From assembly GCF_002979555.1 (NCBI RefSeq), contig NZ_PCOZ01000010.1, positions 1 through 64,000 on the forward strand: a stretch of DNA of 64,000 bases, read 5' to 3'. Shown one piece after another: positions 31,938 through 40,853 of this stretch. The number at the start of each line of letters is the position of its first letter. Within the stretch, counting starts at the first letter, position 1. The notes under the pieces are model-generated. The model was not told where the DNA came from and did not search any database. It saw only the letters and a program-made list of their open reading frames with translations. The stretch comes from Pseudomonas sp. MYb60 (GTDB taxonomy: Bacteria; Pseudomonadota; Gammaproteobacteria; Pseudomonadales; Pseudomonadaceae). Both the position numbers and the translations under genes were made by a program.

Positions 31938-33365
31938 ATGTTCCGTTGGTTTGTTCGCCTGTCCGCTGCGTCACTGGCCTTGTGCCTGACCGCCTGCGAT
32001 GACGCGCCCAGATTCACCAAGGCCGAGCCGGGTGAGTCACGGGCGGGCGGCGCTGCGACGGTCAACAAGCGCGACCAGAACGCGTTTTCCCTGCCCTCGG
32101 CCAACCTGTCCCCCACCCGTCGCGTGGACTTCAGCGTTGGCAACAGCTTCTTTCGCAGCCCCTGGGTGATCGCACCGTCCACCACCACTGCCCGTGACGG
32201 GCTGGGCCCGCTGTTCAACACCAATGCGTGCCAGAACTGCCATATCAAGGACGGTCGCGGGCATCCGCCGTCGCCGGATGCGGCGAATGCAGTGTCGATG
32301 CTGGTGCGCCTGTCGATTCCTGATCAGCCTGCCTATGCCCGGCTTATCCAACAGAATGGCGTCGTGCCCGAGCCGGTGTACGGTGGGCAACTGCAAGACA
32401 TGGCGGTACCGGGCGTGGCCCCTGAAGGCAAGGTGCGGGTCGCGTACACGCCCTTCAACGTGACGTTCAAGGACGGCACCGTGGTCGAACTGCGCAAGCC
32501 GCAGTTGCACATCACCCAGCTGGGCTATGGCCCGATGCACCCGGATACGCGATTTTCGGCGCGCATCGCCCCGCCGATGATCGGCCTGGGGCTGCTCGAG
32601 GCCATCAGCGATGCCGATATCCTGCGCAATACCGACGCGAAAACCGCCGACAAGGAAGCCATCGTCGGCCGCGCCAACCAGGTGTGGGATGATGCCCAGC
32701 AAAAAACTGTACTCGGGCGTTTTGGCTGGAAAGCCGGGCAGCCGAACCTCAATCAACAAAATGTTCACGCGTTTTCAGGTGATATGGGCCTCACCACCCG
32801 CCTGAGGCCTTTTGATGACTGCACCGCCGCCCAGGTCGCCTGCCAACAGGCGCCCAACGGCAACGGCCCGGATGGCGAGCCGGAAGTCAGCGAGAACATC
32901 CTGCGCCTGGTGCTGTTCTACACGCGCAACCTTGCTGTGCCAGCGCGGCGCGACGTCAACACGCCGCAAGTGCTCGCCGGCAAGAACCTGTTTTTCCAGG
33001 CGGGTTGCCAGGGTTGCCACACGCCGGCGTTCACCACGGCCGCCAACGCCGCTGAACCTGAACTGGCCAACCAGGTGATCCGCCCGTACAGCGACCTGCT
33101 GTTGCACGATATGGGCGAAGGCCTTGCCGACAACCGCAGCGAATTCAAGGCCGGTGGCCGCGACTGGCGCACCGCGCCGTTGTGGGGCATTGGCCTGACG
33201 CAAACCGTGAGTGGCCATACCCAGTTCCTGCATGACGGCCGCGCCCGCAACCTGCTGGAAGCCGTGCTCTGGCACGGCGGTGAAGCACGCGCGGCGCAGC
33301 AGCATGTGTTGTCCTTTAATGCCGAACAGCGCGCTGCGTTGCTGGCGTTCCTGAATTCTCTATAA
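31938..33365 (+). CDS. di-heme c-type oxidoreductase lipoprotein (DHOR)
   Basis: A 475-residue exported protein. The N-terminus is a lipoprotein signal (SLALCLTAC, lipidated Cys20). It has two c-type heme sites, C98-QN-C-H102 and C357-QG-C-H361, characteristic of the thiol oxidoreductase/di-heme oxidase (DUF1111) family. Other hallmarks are GLGPLFNTNAC and DMGEGLADNRSEF...WRTAPLWGIG. It probably transfers electrons at the periplasmic face. ATG 31938 was chosen because it gives the signal peptide. It is first in a three-gene operon with an imelysin-family lipoprotein and a DUF1513 protein, the PA4371-PA4373 arrangement of P. aeruginosa. Confidence 0.9.
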   Translation: MFRWFVRLSAASLALCLTACDDAPRFTKAEPGESRAGGAATVNKRDQNAFSLPSANLSPTRRVDFSVGNSFFRSPWVIAPSTTTARDGLGPLFNTNACQNCHIKDGRGHPPSPDAANAVSMLVRLSIPDQPAYARLIQQNGVVPEPVYGGQLQDMAVPGVAPEGKVRVAYTPFNVTFKDGTVVELRKPQLHITQLGYGPMHPDTRFSARIAPPMIGLGLLEAISDADILRNTDAKTADKEAIVGRANQVWDDAQQKTVLGRFGWKAGQPNLNQQNVHAFSGDMGLTTRLRPFDDCTAAQVACQQAPNGNGPDGEPEVSENILRLVLFYTRNLAVPARRDVNTPQVLAGKNLFFQAGCQGCHTPAFTTAANAAEPELANQVIRPYSDLLLHDMGEGLADNRSEFKAGGRDWRTAPLWGIGLTQTVSGHTQFLHDGRARNLLEAVLWHGGEARAAQQHVLSFNAEQRAALLAFLNSL

Positions 33366-33396
33366 GCTTCGCCCCAATTACAGAAGGGAGCTCGAC

Positions 33397-34461
33397 ATGT
33401 TCCGTCCCAAGTTGTTGTTCACCAGCCTGGCCGCCCTCGCCCTGGGCGCCTGCTCACCGCAAGACCCGCAGGCCGTGACCTCGGCGGCTATCGCCAAACA
33501 GGTGATCCTGCCGACCTACAGCCGTTGGGTCGAAGCTGACCGTCAACTCGCCGTGAGTGCGCTGGCCTACTGCCAGGGCAAGGAAAGCCTGGACACCGCG
33601 CGCGCCGACTTCCTCCACGCGCAAAAGGCCTGGGCGGAACTGCAACCGCTGCTGATCGGCCCGCTGGCCGAGGGCAACCGTTCGTGGCAGGTGCAGTTCT
33701 GGCCGGACAAGAAGAACCTGGTTGGCCGTCAGGTTGAACAGCTGGTGACCGCCCAGCCGCAGATCGACAGCGCCGCACTGGCCAAGTCGAGCGTGGTGGT
33801 GCAAGGCCTGTCCGCCTACGAATACATCCTTTACGACGCCAAGACCGACATCGCCGACGACGCGCAAAAAGCCCGTTATTGCCCGCTGCTGGTCGCCATT
33901 GGCGACCGCCAGAAGGCCCTGGCCGAAGAGATCCTGGCGAGCTGGAACAGCACCGACGGCATGCTCGCGCAGATGACCAAGTTTCCGAACCAGCGCTACG
34001 CTGATTCCCACGAAGCCATCGCCGATCTCCTGCGCGTCCAGGTGACCGCTCTGGACACCTTGAAGAAGAAGCTTGGCACGCCAATGGGCCGCCAGACCAA
34101 GGGCATCCCGCAGCCGTTCCAGGCCGATGCCTGGCGCAGCCAATCGTCGCTGCAAAGCCTCGAAGCCAGCCTCGCCGCCGCGCAGACCGTGTGGGTCGGC
34201 GTCGACAACAAAGGCCTGCGCGGCCTGCTGCCGTCCGATCAGAAGCCGTTGGCCGACAAGATCGACGCCGCCTATGCCGCGTCCCTGAAACTGTTTGCCA
34301 GCAACCAGCGCAGCCTCAACGATCTGTTGAGCGACGACGCCGGGCGCCAGCAGCTCAACGATATCTACGACAGCCTCAACGTCGTCCACCGCCTGCATGA
34401 AGGCGAGCTGGCCAAGGCGCTGGGCATCCAACTGGGCTTTAACGCCAACGACGGTGACTGA
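33397..34461 (+). CDS. imelysin family lipoprotein with altered signature motif
   Basis: A 354-residue envelope protein of the imelysin (M75/EfeO-like) family. Lipoprotein signal LALGAC with Cys19. Two helical halves are visible (SRWVEADRQLAVSALAYCQG and QAKAWAELQPL-type helices; later SLQSLEASLAAAQTVWVGVD). Family members involved in iron or metal handling carry a GxHxxE motif; the corresponding place here is GLSAYE (residues 137-142), with Ser instead of His. It starts 31 bases after the di-heme gene and overlaps the DUF1513 gene start. Its role is unknown; iron-linked envelope function is inferred from family and context. Confidence 0.88.
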   Translation: MFRPKLLFTSLAALALGACSPQDPQAVTSAAIAKQVILPTYSRWVEADRQLAVSALAYCQGKESLDTARADFLHAQKAWAELQPLLIGPLAEGNRSWQVQFWPDKKNLVGRQVEQLVTAQPQIDSAALAKSSVVVQGLSAYEYILYDAKTDIADDAQKARYCPLLVAIGDRQKALAEEILASWNSTDGMLAQMTKFPNQRYADSHEAIADLLRVQVTALDTLKKKLGTPMGRQTKGIPQPFQADAWRSQSSLQSLEASLAAAQTVWVGVDNKGLRGLLPSDQKPLADKIDAAYAASLKLFASNQRSLNDLLSDDAGRQQLNDIYDSLNVVHRLHEGELAKALGIQLGFNANDGD

Positions 34462-35561
34462 TGATGCTCAGGCGACAGGCTTTGGCGGTTGGCAGCGTAC
34501 TGCTCAGCGCCCTCACCTTGGGTGGCTGGACGCTGTTCAAAAGTAAAGACAAGGGCCCGATGCTGCTGTCGGCGCGCGATGATGCCGACGGCAAGCACTA
34601 TGCCGTGGGCTTTCGCCTGGACGGCAAGCAGGTGTTTGCCACCCAGGTCGGCCAGCGTTGCCACGACATCATCAACCACCCGACGCTACCGATTGCGCTG
34701 TTTGTCGCCCGACGCCCGGGCACCGAAAGTTACCTGATCGACCTGCGTGATGGCACGCTGTTGCAAACCATCAGCGCCAAGGCCAATCGCCACTTCTATG
34801 GCCACGCGGTTATCCACAAGAGCGGCGACTGGCTGTACGCCACCGAAAACGACACGTCCGACCCCGGCCGTGGCCTGCTCGGTGTGTATAAGTTCGAAGG
34901 CGAACGGTTGGTGCATACCGGTGAGATGCCTACCCACGGCATCGGTCCGCACCAGGTGTCGTGGATGCCCGACGGCGAAACCCTGGTGGTCGCCAACGGC
35001 GGTATTCGCACCGAGGCGGAAAGCCGCGTGGAGATGAACCTCAACGCCATGGAGCCGAGCCTGGTGCTGATGCAGCGCGACGGCACGCTGATCAGCAAGG
35101 AAACCCTCGGGCAGCCGATGAACAGCGTGCGCCACATGGGGATCGCCAGCGATGGCACCGTCCTCACCGGGCAGCAGTTCATGGGGCCGTCCCAGGAGCG
35201 TTCCGAATTGCTCGCGATCAAGCGGCCGGGGCAGCCTTTCGTGGCGTTCCCGGTGGCCGACGCGCAGCTGCAGGCCATGGGGCATTACACCGCCAGTGTC
35301 GCCGTGCACAGCGAATTGCGCCTGGTGGCGCTGACCGCTCCGCGGGGCAATCGCTTTTTTATCTGGGACATGGACAGTGGCGAGTTGCGTCTTGACGGGC
35401 CTCTACCCGACTGTGCGGGTGTCGGCGCGGTCGAGGATGGGTTTGTCGTGACGTCCGGCCAGGGCCGCTGCCGATTCTACGATTGCCGTCAAAAACAGTT
35501 GGTAGCCACGCCGTTGGAGCTGCCCGCAGGCCTCTGGGATAACCACCTGCACCTGATCTGA
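34461..35561 (+). CDS. DUF1513 domain-containing exported protein
   Basis: A 366-residue protein with a beta-propeller-like DUF1513 fold: FYGHAVIHKSGDWLYATEND, GIGPHQVSWMPDGETLVVAN, GGIRTE...LNAMEPSLVLM and LRLVALTAPRGNRFFIWDMD read as successive blades. The N-terminus LRRQALAVGSVLLSALTLGG has adjacent arginines and a hydrophobic stretch, a possible Tat-type export signal. Its start overlaps the imelysin stop (either ATG 34461 or 34464). The recurrent partnership of DUF1513, imelysin and di-heme oxidase suggests one envelope redox/metal system; the biochemistry is not established. Confidence 0.87.
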   Translation: MMLRRQALAVGSVLLSALTLGGWTLFKSKDKGPMLLSARDDADGKHYAVGFRLDGKQVFATQVGQRCHDIINHPTLPIALFVARRPGTESYLIDLRDGTLLQTISAKANRHFYGHAVIHKSGDWLYATENDTSDPGRGLLGVYKFEGERLVHTGEMPTHGIGPHQVSWMPDGETLVVANGGIRTEAESRVEMNLNAMEPSLVLMQRDGTLISKETLGQPMNSVRHMGIASDGTVLTGQQFMGPSQERSELLAIKRPGQPFVAFPVADAQLQAMGHYTASVAVHSELRLVALTAPRGNRFFIWDMDSGELRLDGPLPDCAGVGAVEDGFVVTSGQGRCRFYDCRQKQLVATPLELPAGLWDNHLHLI

Positions 35562-35575
35562 TCCGCACTACACTC

Positions 35576-35603
35576 TGTAGGAGCGAGCCTGCCCGCTCCT
35601 ACA
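35576..35603. repeat. single REP hairpin, TGTAGGAGCGAG type
   Basis: TGTAGGAGCGAGCCTGCCCG / GCTCCTACA: the second REP family of the window, also seen at 61697. Between the DUF1513 gene and the efflux genes. Confidence 0.8.
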
Positions 35604-35643
35604 CTAAAAATCGTCTGTCCCAGTTTTTCCAAGGAACCGGAAT

Positions 35644-36774
35644 ATGCTGCGTCGTCGCATGCTGATCATGTTGGGTGTCGTCCTGTTGATCATCCTGGTG
35701 CTGGGGGGCTACAAAGCCTTTTCCATCTATCAGCAGATCCAGGGCTTCTCCAAACCCAAACCGCCGGTGAGTGTAGCCGTCGCGACTGCGGCCGAGCAGC
35801 TGTGGCAGCAGCGCCTGCCGTCGGTGGGTACGCTCAAGGCCTTGCAGGGGGTCAACCTGAGCCTTGAGGTGGCCGGCACCGTCAAGGATGTGCAGTTCGA
35901 GTCCGGGCAGAAGGTCAAGGTCGGGCAGCCCTTGGTACAACTCGACAGCGCCGTCGAAACTGCCCTGCTGGAAACCGCCCAGGCCGACTTGGGGCTGGCC
36001 CAACTGGACTACGGACGCGGCAGCCAACTGGTGGGCAGCCAGGCGATCTCCAAGGGCGAGTTCGACCGTCTCTCGGCACAGTTGCAAAAGAACAAGGCGA
36101 CGGTCAACCAGCTCAAGGCATCGCTGGCCAAGAAGCACATCGTCGCGCCGTTCAGCGGCACCATTGGCATTCGCCAGGTGGACGTCGGCGATTACCTCGC
36201 CAGTGGCACGGTGATCGCCACGTTGCAGGACCTGAGCAGCCTCTACGTGGACTTCTATATTCCCGAGCATTCGGTGCCCAAGATCGCACTCGGCCAGAGT
36301 GTGCAGGTGCAAGCGTCGGCCTGGCCCGGCGAGTCATTCCCCGGCCGCATCAGTGCGATCAACCCCAAGGTGGAGGACACCACGCGCAACGTGCTGGTGC
36401 GCGCGACCCTGGCCAACCCCGACAACAAGCTGCTGCCCGGCATGTTCACCAGCCTCGACGTGCTGCTACCCAACCCGACCGCGCACATCGTGGTGCCTGA
36501 AAGTGCGATCACCTACACCCTCTACGGCAATTCCGTGTACGCCGTGGCCGAGAAAAAAGCCGAAAACGGCGAGCTGGAAAAAGACGCCGACGGCCAGCCG
36601 GTACTGATCGCCGAGCGCCGTTTTGTCGAAACGGGTGACCGCCGAGGCGGCCTGGTGCTCGTGAGCAAGGGCCTCAAGGCCGGCGAGCAGGTGGTCAGCG
36701 GCGGCCAGCTCAAGCTGGACAACGGCACGCCCATTGCGCCCAGCCCGGACAAAAACCTGCCGGCAGGGCACTGA
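35644..36774 (+). CDS. mexV: RND efflux periplasmic adaptor (MexV-like)
   Basis: A 376-residue membrane fusion protein. N-terminal membrane anchor (about 6-28, MLIMLGVVLLIILVLGGY), lipoyl half-motifs (LEVAGTVKDVQFESGQKVKV, then KKHIVAPFSGTIGIRQVDVG), a helical hairpin between them (ETAQADLGLAQLDYGRGSQL) and beta-barrel/membrane-proximal domains (DFYIPEHSVPKIALGQ). It bridges the inner-membrane pump to an outer-membrane channel. The next gene starts 2 bases after its stop. In P. aeruginosa mexVW (PA4374-PA4375) follow the PA4371-4373 genes as here. The C-terminal half has an unusual charged insertion (EKKAENGELEKDADG). Confidence 0.87.
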   Translation: MLRRRMLIMLGVVLLIILVLGGYKAFSIYQQIQGFSKPKPPVSVAVATAAEQLWQQRLPSVGTLKALQGVNLSLEVAGTVKDVQFESGQKVKVGQPLVQLDSAVETALLETAQADLGLAQLDYGRGSQLVGSQAISKGEFDRLSAQLQKNKATVNQLKASLAKKHIVAPFSGTIGIRQVDVGDYLASGTVIATLQDLSSLYVDFYIPEHSVPKIALGQSVQVQASAWPGESFPGRISAINPKVEDTTRNVLVRATLANPDNKLLPGMFTSLDVLLPNPTAHIVVPESAITYTLYGNSVYAVAEKKAENGELEKDADGQPVLIAERRFVETGDRRGGLVLVSKGLKAGEQVVSGGQLKLDNGTPIAPSPDKNLPAGH

Positions 36775-36776
36775 GC

Positions 36777-39700
36777 ATGAAGTTCACAGACGCCTTTATC
36801 CGTCGGCCGGTGCTGGCCATGGTGGTCAGCCTGTTGATCGTGTTACTGGGCTTCCAGGCCTACAGCAAGTTGCCGCTGCGCCAGTACCCGAGCATGGAAA
36901 ACGCCTTGATTACCGTGACCACCGCCTACCCCGGTGCCAACGCCGAGACTATCCAGGGCTACATCACCCAACCCTTGCAGCAAAGCCTGGCGAGCGCCGA
37001 GGGTATCGACTACATGACCTCGGTGAGTCGCCAGAACTTCTCGGTGATCTCGATCTACGCGCGTATCGGCGCCAACAGCGACCGCCTGTTCACCGAGTTG
37101 CTGGCCAAGGCCAACGAGGTGAAGAACAAACTGCCTCAGGACGCCGAAGACCCGGTGTTGAGCAAAGAGGCGGCGGACGCCTCGGCGCTGATGTACATCA
37201 GCTTCTCCAGCCAGCAATTGAGCAACCCGCAGATTACCGACTACCTGTCGCGGGTGATCCAGCCCAAGCTCGCCACCCTGCCGGGGATGGCCGAGGCGGA
37301 AATCCTCGGCAACCAGGTGTTTGCCATGCGCATCTGGCTCGACCCGGTAAAGCTGGCAGGCTTTGGCCTCAGCGCCAGCGACATCACCGATGCGGTGCGC
37401 CGCTACAACTTTCTCTCCGCCGCCGGTGAGGTGAAAGGCGAGTTCGTGGTCACCAGCATCAACGCCAACACCGACCTCAAGTCCGCCGACGCCTTTGGCG
37501 CCATCGCGGTAAAAACCGACGGTGACAGCCGCGTACTGCTGCGGGATGTGGCGCGGGTGGAAATGGGCGCGGAAAACTACAACGCCATCAGTTCGTTCGG
37601 CGGCACGCCATCGGTGTACATCGGCATCAAGGCCACGCCCAGCGCCAACCCGTTGGACGTGATCAAGGAAGTGCGCAAGATCATGCCGGAGCTGGAATCC
37701 CAGCTGCCGCCCAACCTCCAGGCGGAAATTGCCTACGACGCCACGCTGTTTATCCAGGCGTCCATCAACGAGGTGGTCAAGACCCTGTTCGAAGCCGTGC
37801 TGATCGTGATCGTGGTGGTGTTCCTGTTCCTCGGCGCCCTGCGTTCGGTGGTGATTCCGGTGATCACCATCCCGCTGTCGATGATTGGCGTGCTGTTTTT
37901 CATGCAACTGATGGGCTACTCGATCAACCTGCTGACCCTGTTGGCGATGGTGCTGGCCATCGGTTTGGTGGTGGACGATGCGATTGTGGTGGTGGAGAAC
38001 ATCCACCGGCATATCGAGGAAGGCAAGACGCCACTGGACGCGGCGCTGGAAGGCGCGCGGGAAATCGCCCTGCCGGTAGTGTCGATGACCATCACCCTGG
38101 CGGCGGTGTATGCGCCCATCGGGTTCCTGGAAGGGCTCACGGGTGCACTGTTCAAGGAGTTCGCGCTGACCCTGGCCGGGGCGGTGATCATTTCCGGTGT
38201 GGTGGCCCTGACCCTGTCGCCGATGATGTGCGCGCTGCTGTTGCGGCACGACGAAAACCCGTCCGGCCTGGCCCATCGCCTCGACCGCATTTTCGACAGC
38301 CTCAAGCGTCGTTACCAGAGCCTGTTGCACGGGACCCTCAACACGCGGCCCGTCGTGATCGTGTTTGCCCTGATCGTGCTGTGCCTGATCCCGGTGTTTC
38401 TCAAGTTCACCCAGTCGCAACTGGCGCCGGATGAAGACCAGGGCATTATCTTCATGATCGCCAGCGCGCCGCAGCCCACCAACCTGGAATACCTCAATAC
38501 CTACACCGACGAGTTCATCAAGATCTTCAAGGAGTTTCCGGAGTACTACTCCTCGTTCCAGATCAATGGGTTCAATGGCGTGCAATCGGGCATCGGCGGT
38601 TTCCTGCTCAAACCGTGGAACGAGCGTGAGCGCACCCAGATGCAGATCCTGCCCGAGGTGCAACGGCGCCTGGAACAGATTCCCGGCCTGCAGGTGTTCG
38701 GCTTCAACCTGCCGTCCCTGCCGGGCACGGGCGAAGGCTTGCCGTTCGGCTTTGTGATCAACACTGCCAACGACTATGAGTCGCTGCTGGAGGTGGCCAA
38801 CCGCGTGAAAAAACGCGCGATGGAATCCGGCAAGTTCGCCTTCGTCGATATCGACCTGGCGTTCGACAAACCCGAAGTGGTGGTAGACATCGACCGCGCC
38901 AAGGCGGCGCAAATGGGCGTGTCGATGCAGGACCTCGGCGGCACCCTGGCGACCCTGCTGGCCGAGGCGGAGATCAACCGGTTTACCCTCGACGGGCGCA
39001 GCTACAAGGTGATCGCCCAGGTCGAGCGCGCCTACCGCGACAACCCCGACTGGCTGAACAACTACTACGTGAAAAACGCCCAGGGCCAATTGCTGCCGCT
39101 GTCGACCCTGATCACCCTCACCGACCGCGCCCGGCCACGGCAATTGAACCAGTTCCAGCAGCTCAACTCCGCGCTGATCTCGGGCTTCCCGATTGTCAGC
39201 ATGGGTGAGGCAATCGACACCGTGCGCCAGATTGCCGTCGAGGAAACGCCACCGGGTTATGCGTTCGACTACAGCGGCGAGTCTCGGCAATTGGTCCAGG
39301 AGGGTTCCGCGCTGTGGGTCACTTTTGGCCTGGCGCTGGCAATCATTTTCCTGGTGCTGGCCGCGCAGTTCGAAAGCTTCCGTGACCCGTTGGTGATCCT
39401 GGTGACGGTGCCGCTGTCGATCTGCGGCGCGCTGATTCCGTTGTTCCTGGGTTGGTCGAGCATGAACATCTATACCCAGGTCGGGCTGGTGACCTTGATC
39501 GGTCTGATCAGCAAGCACGGGATCCTGATCGTGGAGTTCGCCAACCATCTGCGCCAGGACAAAGGCCTGACACCCCGCCAGGCGGTGGAAGAAGCGGCGG
39601 CGATACGCCTGCGGCCTGTGCTGATGACCACGGCGGCCATGGTGTTTGGCATGGTGCCGCTGATTCTCGCGACGGGGGCCGGGGCCGTGAGCCGGTTTGA

Positions 39701-39803
39701 TATCGGCATGGTGATTGCGACGGGGATGTCGATTGGCACGCTGTTCACGCTGTTTGTATTGCCGTGCGTGTACACGCTGTTGGCCAAGCCCGACAAACCC
39801 TGA
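36777..39803 (+). CDS. mexW: RND multidrug efflux permease (MexW-like)
   Basis: A 1008-residue proton-driven RND pump of the inner membrane. It shows the expected duplicated plan: helix 1 (RRPVLAMVVSLLIVLLGF), a large periplasmic loop, helices 2-6, second loop and helices 8-12. Proton-relay acidic residues sit in helix 4 (LAIGLVVDDAIVVVENIHRH). Other hallmarks: AVYAPIGFLEGLTGALF, and in the second half LVTVPLSICGALIPLFLG and GLVTLIGLISKHGILIVEFA. No outer-membrane channel gene follows, so it must borrow one, as MexVW uses OprM. A strong terminator follows. Confidence 0.93.
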   Translation: MKFTDAFIRRPVLAMVVSLLIVLLGFQAYSKLPLRQYPSMENALITVTTAYPGANAETIQGYITQPLQQSLASAEGIDYMTSVSRQNFSVISIYARIGANSDRLFTELLAKANEVKNKLPQDAEDPVLSKEAADASALMYISFSSQQLSNPQITDYLSRVIQPKLATLPGMAEAEILGNQVFAMRIWLDPVKLAGFGLSASDITDAVRRYNFLSAAGEVKGEFVVTSINANTDLKSADAFGAIAVKTDGDSRVLLRDVARVEMGAENYNAISSFGGTPSVYIGIKATPSANPLDVIKEVRKIMPELESQLPPNLQAEIAYDATLFIQASINEVVKTLFEAVLIVIVVVFLFLGALRSVVIPVITIPLSMIGVLFFMQLMGYSINLLTLLAMVLAIGLVVDDAIVVVENIHRHIEEGKTPLDAALEGAREIALPVVSMTITLAAVYAPIGFLEGLTGALFKEFALTLAGAVIISGVVALTLSPMMCALLLRHDENPSGLAHRLDRIFDSLKRRYQSLLHGTLNTRPVVIVFALIVLCLIPVFLKFTQSQLAPDEDQGIIFMIASAPQPTNLEYLNTYTDEFIKIFKEFPEYYSSFQINGFNGVQSGIGGFLLKPWNERERTQMQILPEVQRRLEQIPGLQVFGFNLPSLPGTGEGLPFGFVINTANDYESLLEVANRVKKRAMESGKFAFVDIDLAFDKPEVVVDIDRAKAAQMGVSMQDLGGTLATLLAEAEINRFTLDGRSYKVIAQVERAYRDNPDWLNNYYVKNAQGQLLPLSTLITLTDRARPRQLNQFQQLNSALISGFPIVSMGEAIDTVRQIAVEETPPGYAFDYSGESRQLVQEGSALWVTFGLALAIIFLVLAAQFESFRDPLVILVTVPLSICGALIPLFLGWSSMNIYTQVGLVTLIGLISKHGILIVEFANHLRQDKGLTPRQAVEEAAAIRLRPVLMTTAAMVFGMVPLILATGAGAVSRFDIGMVIATGMSIGTLFTLFVLPCVYTLLAKPDKP

Positions 39804-39854
39804 AAAGCCCGCTTTCCACCCTTGAACTCAACTCAACGGTGGATCGACGAACGC

Positions 39855-39888
39855 AAAAAAAAGGGCCTCGCATCGCAAGGCCCTTTTT
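39855..39888 (+). terminator. rho-independent terminator, possibly bidirectional
   Basis: AAAAAAGGGCCT / AGGCCCTTTTT with a 9-base loop. It ends the mexVW transcript, and the A-run lets it serve the oncoming minus-strand operon too. Confidence 0.9.
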
Positions 39889-39905
39889 CGGGGGGTTGAA
39901 TCGTT

Positions 39906-40133
39906 TCAACTTTGAGGCCTCATCCCTTGAGACATGCCGAACATGAACAGCAACAACTCATGGTCGGGCTTGACCGCCGCGCTCGTCTTGGCGACACGCG
40001 GCAACAGGCATCGCCCGGCACCGTCCACCGCACTGAGCACCTGTGTGCGAGGTTGTTCCCAAGCGGCCAGGGCCAAGGCTGCAATGCCCAACGCCCCCGC
40101 CAGGAACACACCTCGTGCTATTTCTAGCTTCAT
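39906..40133 (-). CDS. small hydrophobic-N-terminus hypothetical protein
   Basis: A 75-residue protein: an N-terminal membrane/signal segment (MKLEIARGVFLAGALGIAAL, about 7-25) followed by a short soluble tail with one Cys (GAGRCLLPRVAKTSAAVKPD). No lipobox. Its start overlaps the inaA stop by 4 bases (ATGA at 40130-40133), which strongly supports it being translated as the last gene of the methyltransferase-inaA operon. Function unknown. Confidence 0.68.
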   Translation of the reverse strand: MKLEIARGVFLAGALGIAALALAAWEQPRTQVLSAVDGAGRCLLPRVAKTSAAVKPDHELLLFMFGMSQGMRPQS

Positions 40134-40849
40134 CTGGTTAAACCCTTGATAGCGCTGCCAAACGCCGTCTCGTAAAAGTAGCTGAGTTTTGTCCAGTCAG
40201 TGCTGTTCCACGACGAATGGCGACGCAGTTGCTGCATGTCGTGGGATGCCGCCCGAGTGGCGGTCAGCCGTTGTCGACATTTTTCGAAGTCCAGCAGCGC
40301 CACGTCCACGTTCGCCGAGTCGCCCTCGCCCGTCACCCGCACGAAGACATGCTTGGCATACAGGCAACCGTGCTGCCAGCGCCCCTTGTGCATGCGCGCC
40401 AGGGTGCCAGCCAATTCCTTGAGGACGCGATCGTGGACCACTTCGCCGAAACGTTCACGACCGCCGGCCGCGTACCATTTTTCAATTTCTTCGAAGCCTT
40501 CCAGCGCAGCCGTCACCAACAAGGCTTCCCAACGGTGCTCAGCGCCACGGCGCGCCTCGCAGAACACCATCTCCGGCACGCCGACATCCAACAGGCGCAG
40601 GCCCTTGATGGCATCGCGTTCGCGCAACACGGTTGGGCGACCGAACGGGTGCAGCCAACTGCGGTAGATGTGGCCAATCTGGCGCTTGCTGTACAGCAGG
40701 CGGCCATTGGCGCTGGTCACGCGCTGCACGCCGCTTTCGCCACCACGGCGAACGTTGGGTTCCTCGACCCACTCGCCCTGCTGACGCCAGAAATAATCAA
40801 ACCGATCTTCGGGAGCTACGTGACTGCCAACTACGCACTCAACTGCCAT
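40130..40849 (-). CDS. inaA: InaA-type lipopolysaccharide kinase-like protein
   Basis: A 239-residue protein of the InaA / LPS core kinase-like (Kdo/WaaP) family. Kinase-like features: RLLYSKRQIGHIYRSWLHP with the putative ATP-site Lys, LAGTLARMHKGRWQHGCLY with the catalytic-loop HG, and VDVALLDFEKCRQRL as the metal-binding DFE. It could phosphorylate LPS core sugars or respond to weak acids, as InaA does in other bacteria. ATG 40849 (MAVECVVGSHV) was chosen because it begins 4 bases after the methyltransferase stop; longer frames overlap that gene. The methyltransferase-inaA pair is a ColRS-regulated operon in P. putida. Confidence 0.87.
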   Translation of the reverse strand: MAVECVVGSHVAPEDRFDYFWRQQGEWVEEPNVRRGGESGVQRVTSANGRLLYSKRQIGHIYRSWLHPFGRPTVLRERDAIKGLRLLDVGVPEMVFCEARRGAEHRWEALLVTAALEGFEEIEKWYAAGGRERFGEVVHDRVLKELAGTLARMHKGRWQHGCLYAKHVFVRVTGEGDSANVDVALLDFEKCRQRLTATRAASHDMQQLRRHSSWNSTDWTKLSYFYETAFGSAIKGLTR

Positions 40850-40853
40850 CCTG

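Noticed and set aside
35576..35603. REP hairpin after the DUF1513 gene as a terminator
   Set aside because: No T-tract follows the stem; sequence belongs to the TGTAGGAGCGAG repeat family seen again at 61697.
36843..39548. 901-codon open frame antisense to the RND pump
   Set aside because: Gln/His/Arg-rich nonsense; the pump on the plus strand is complete.
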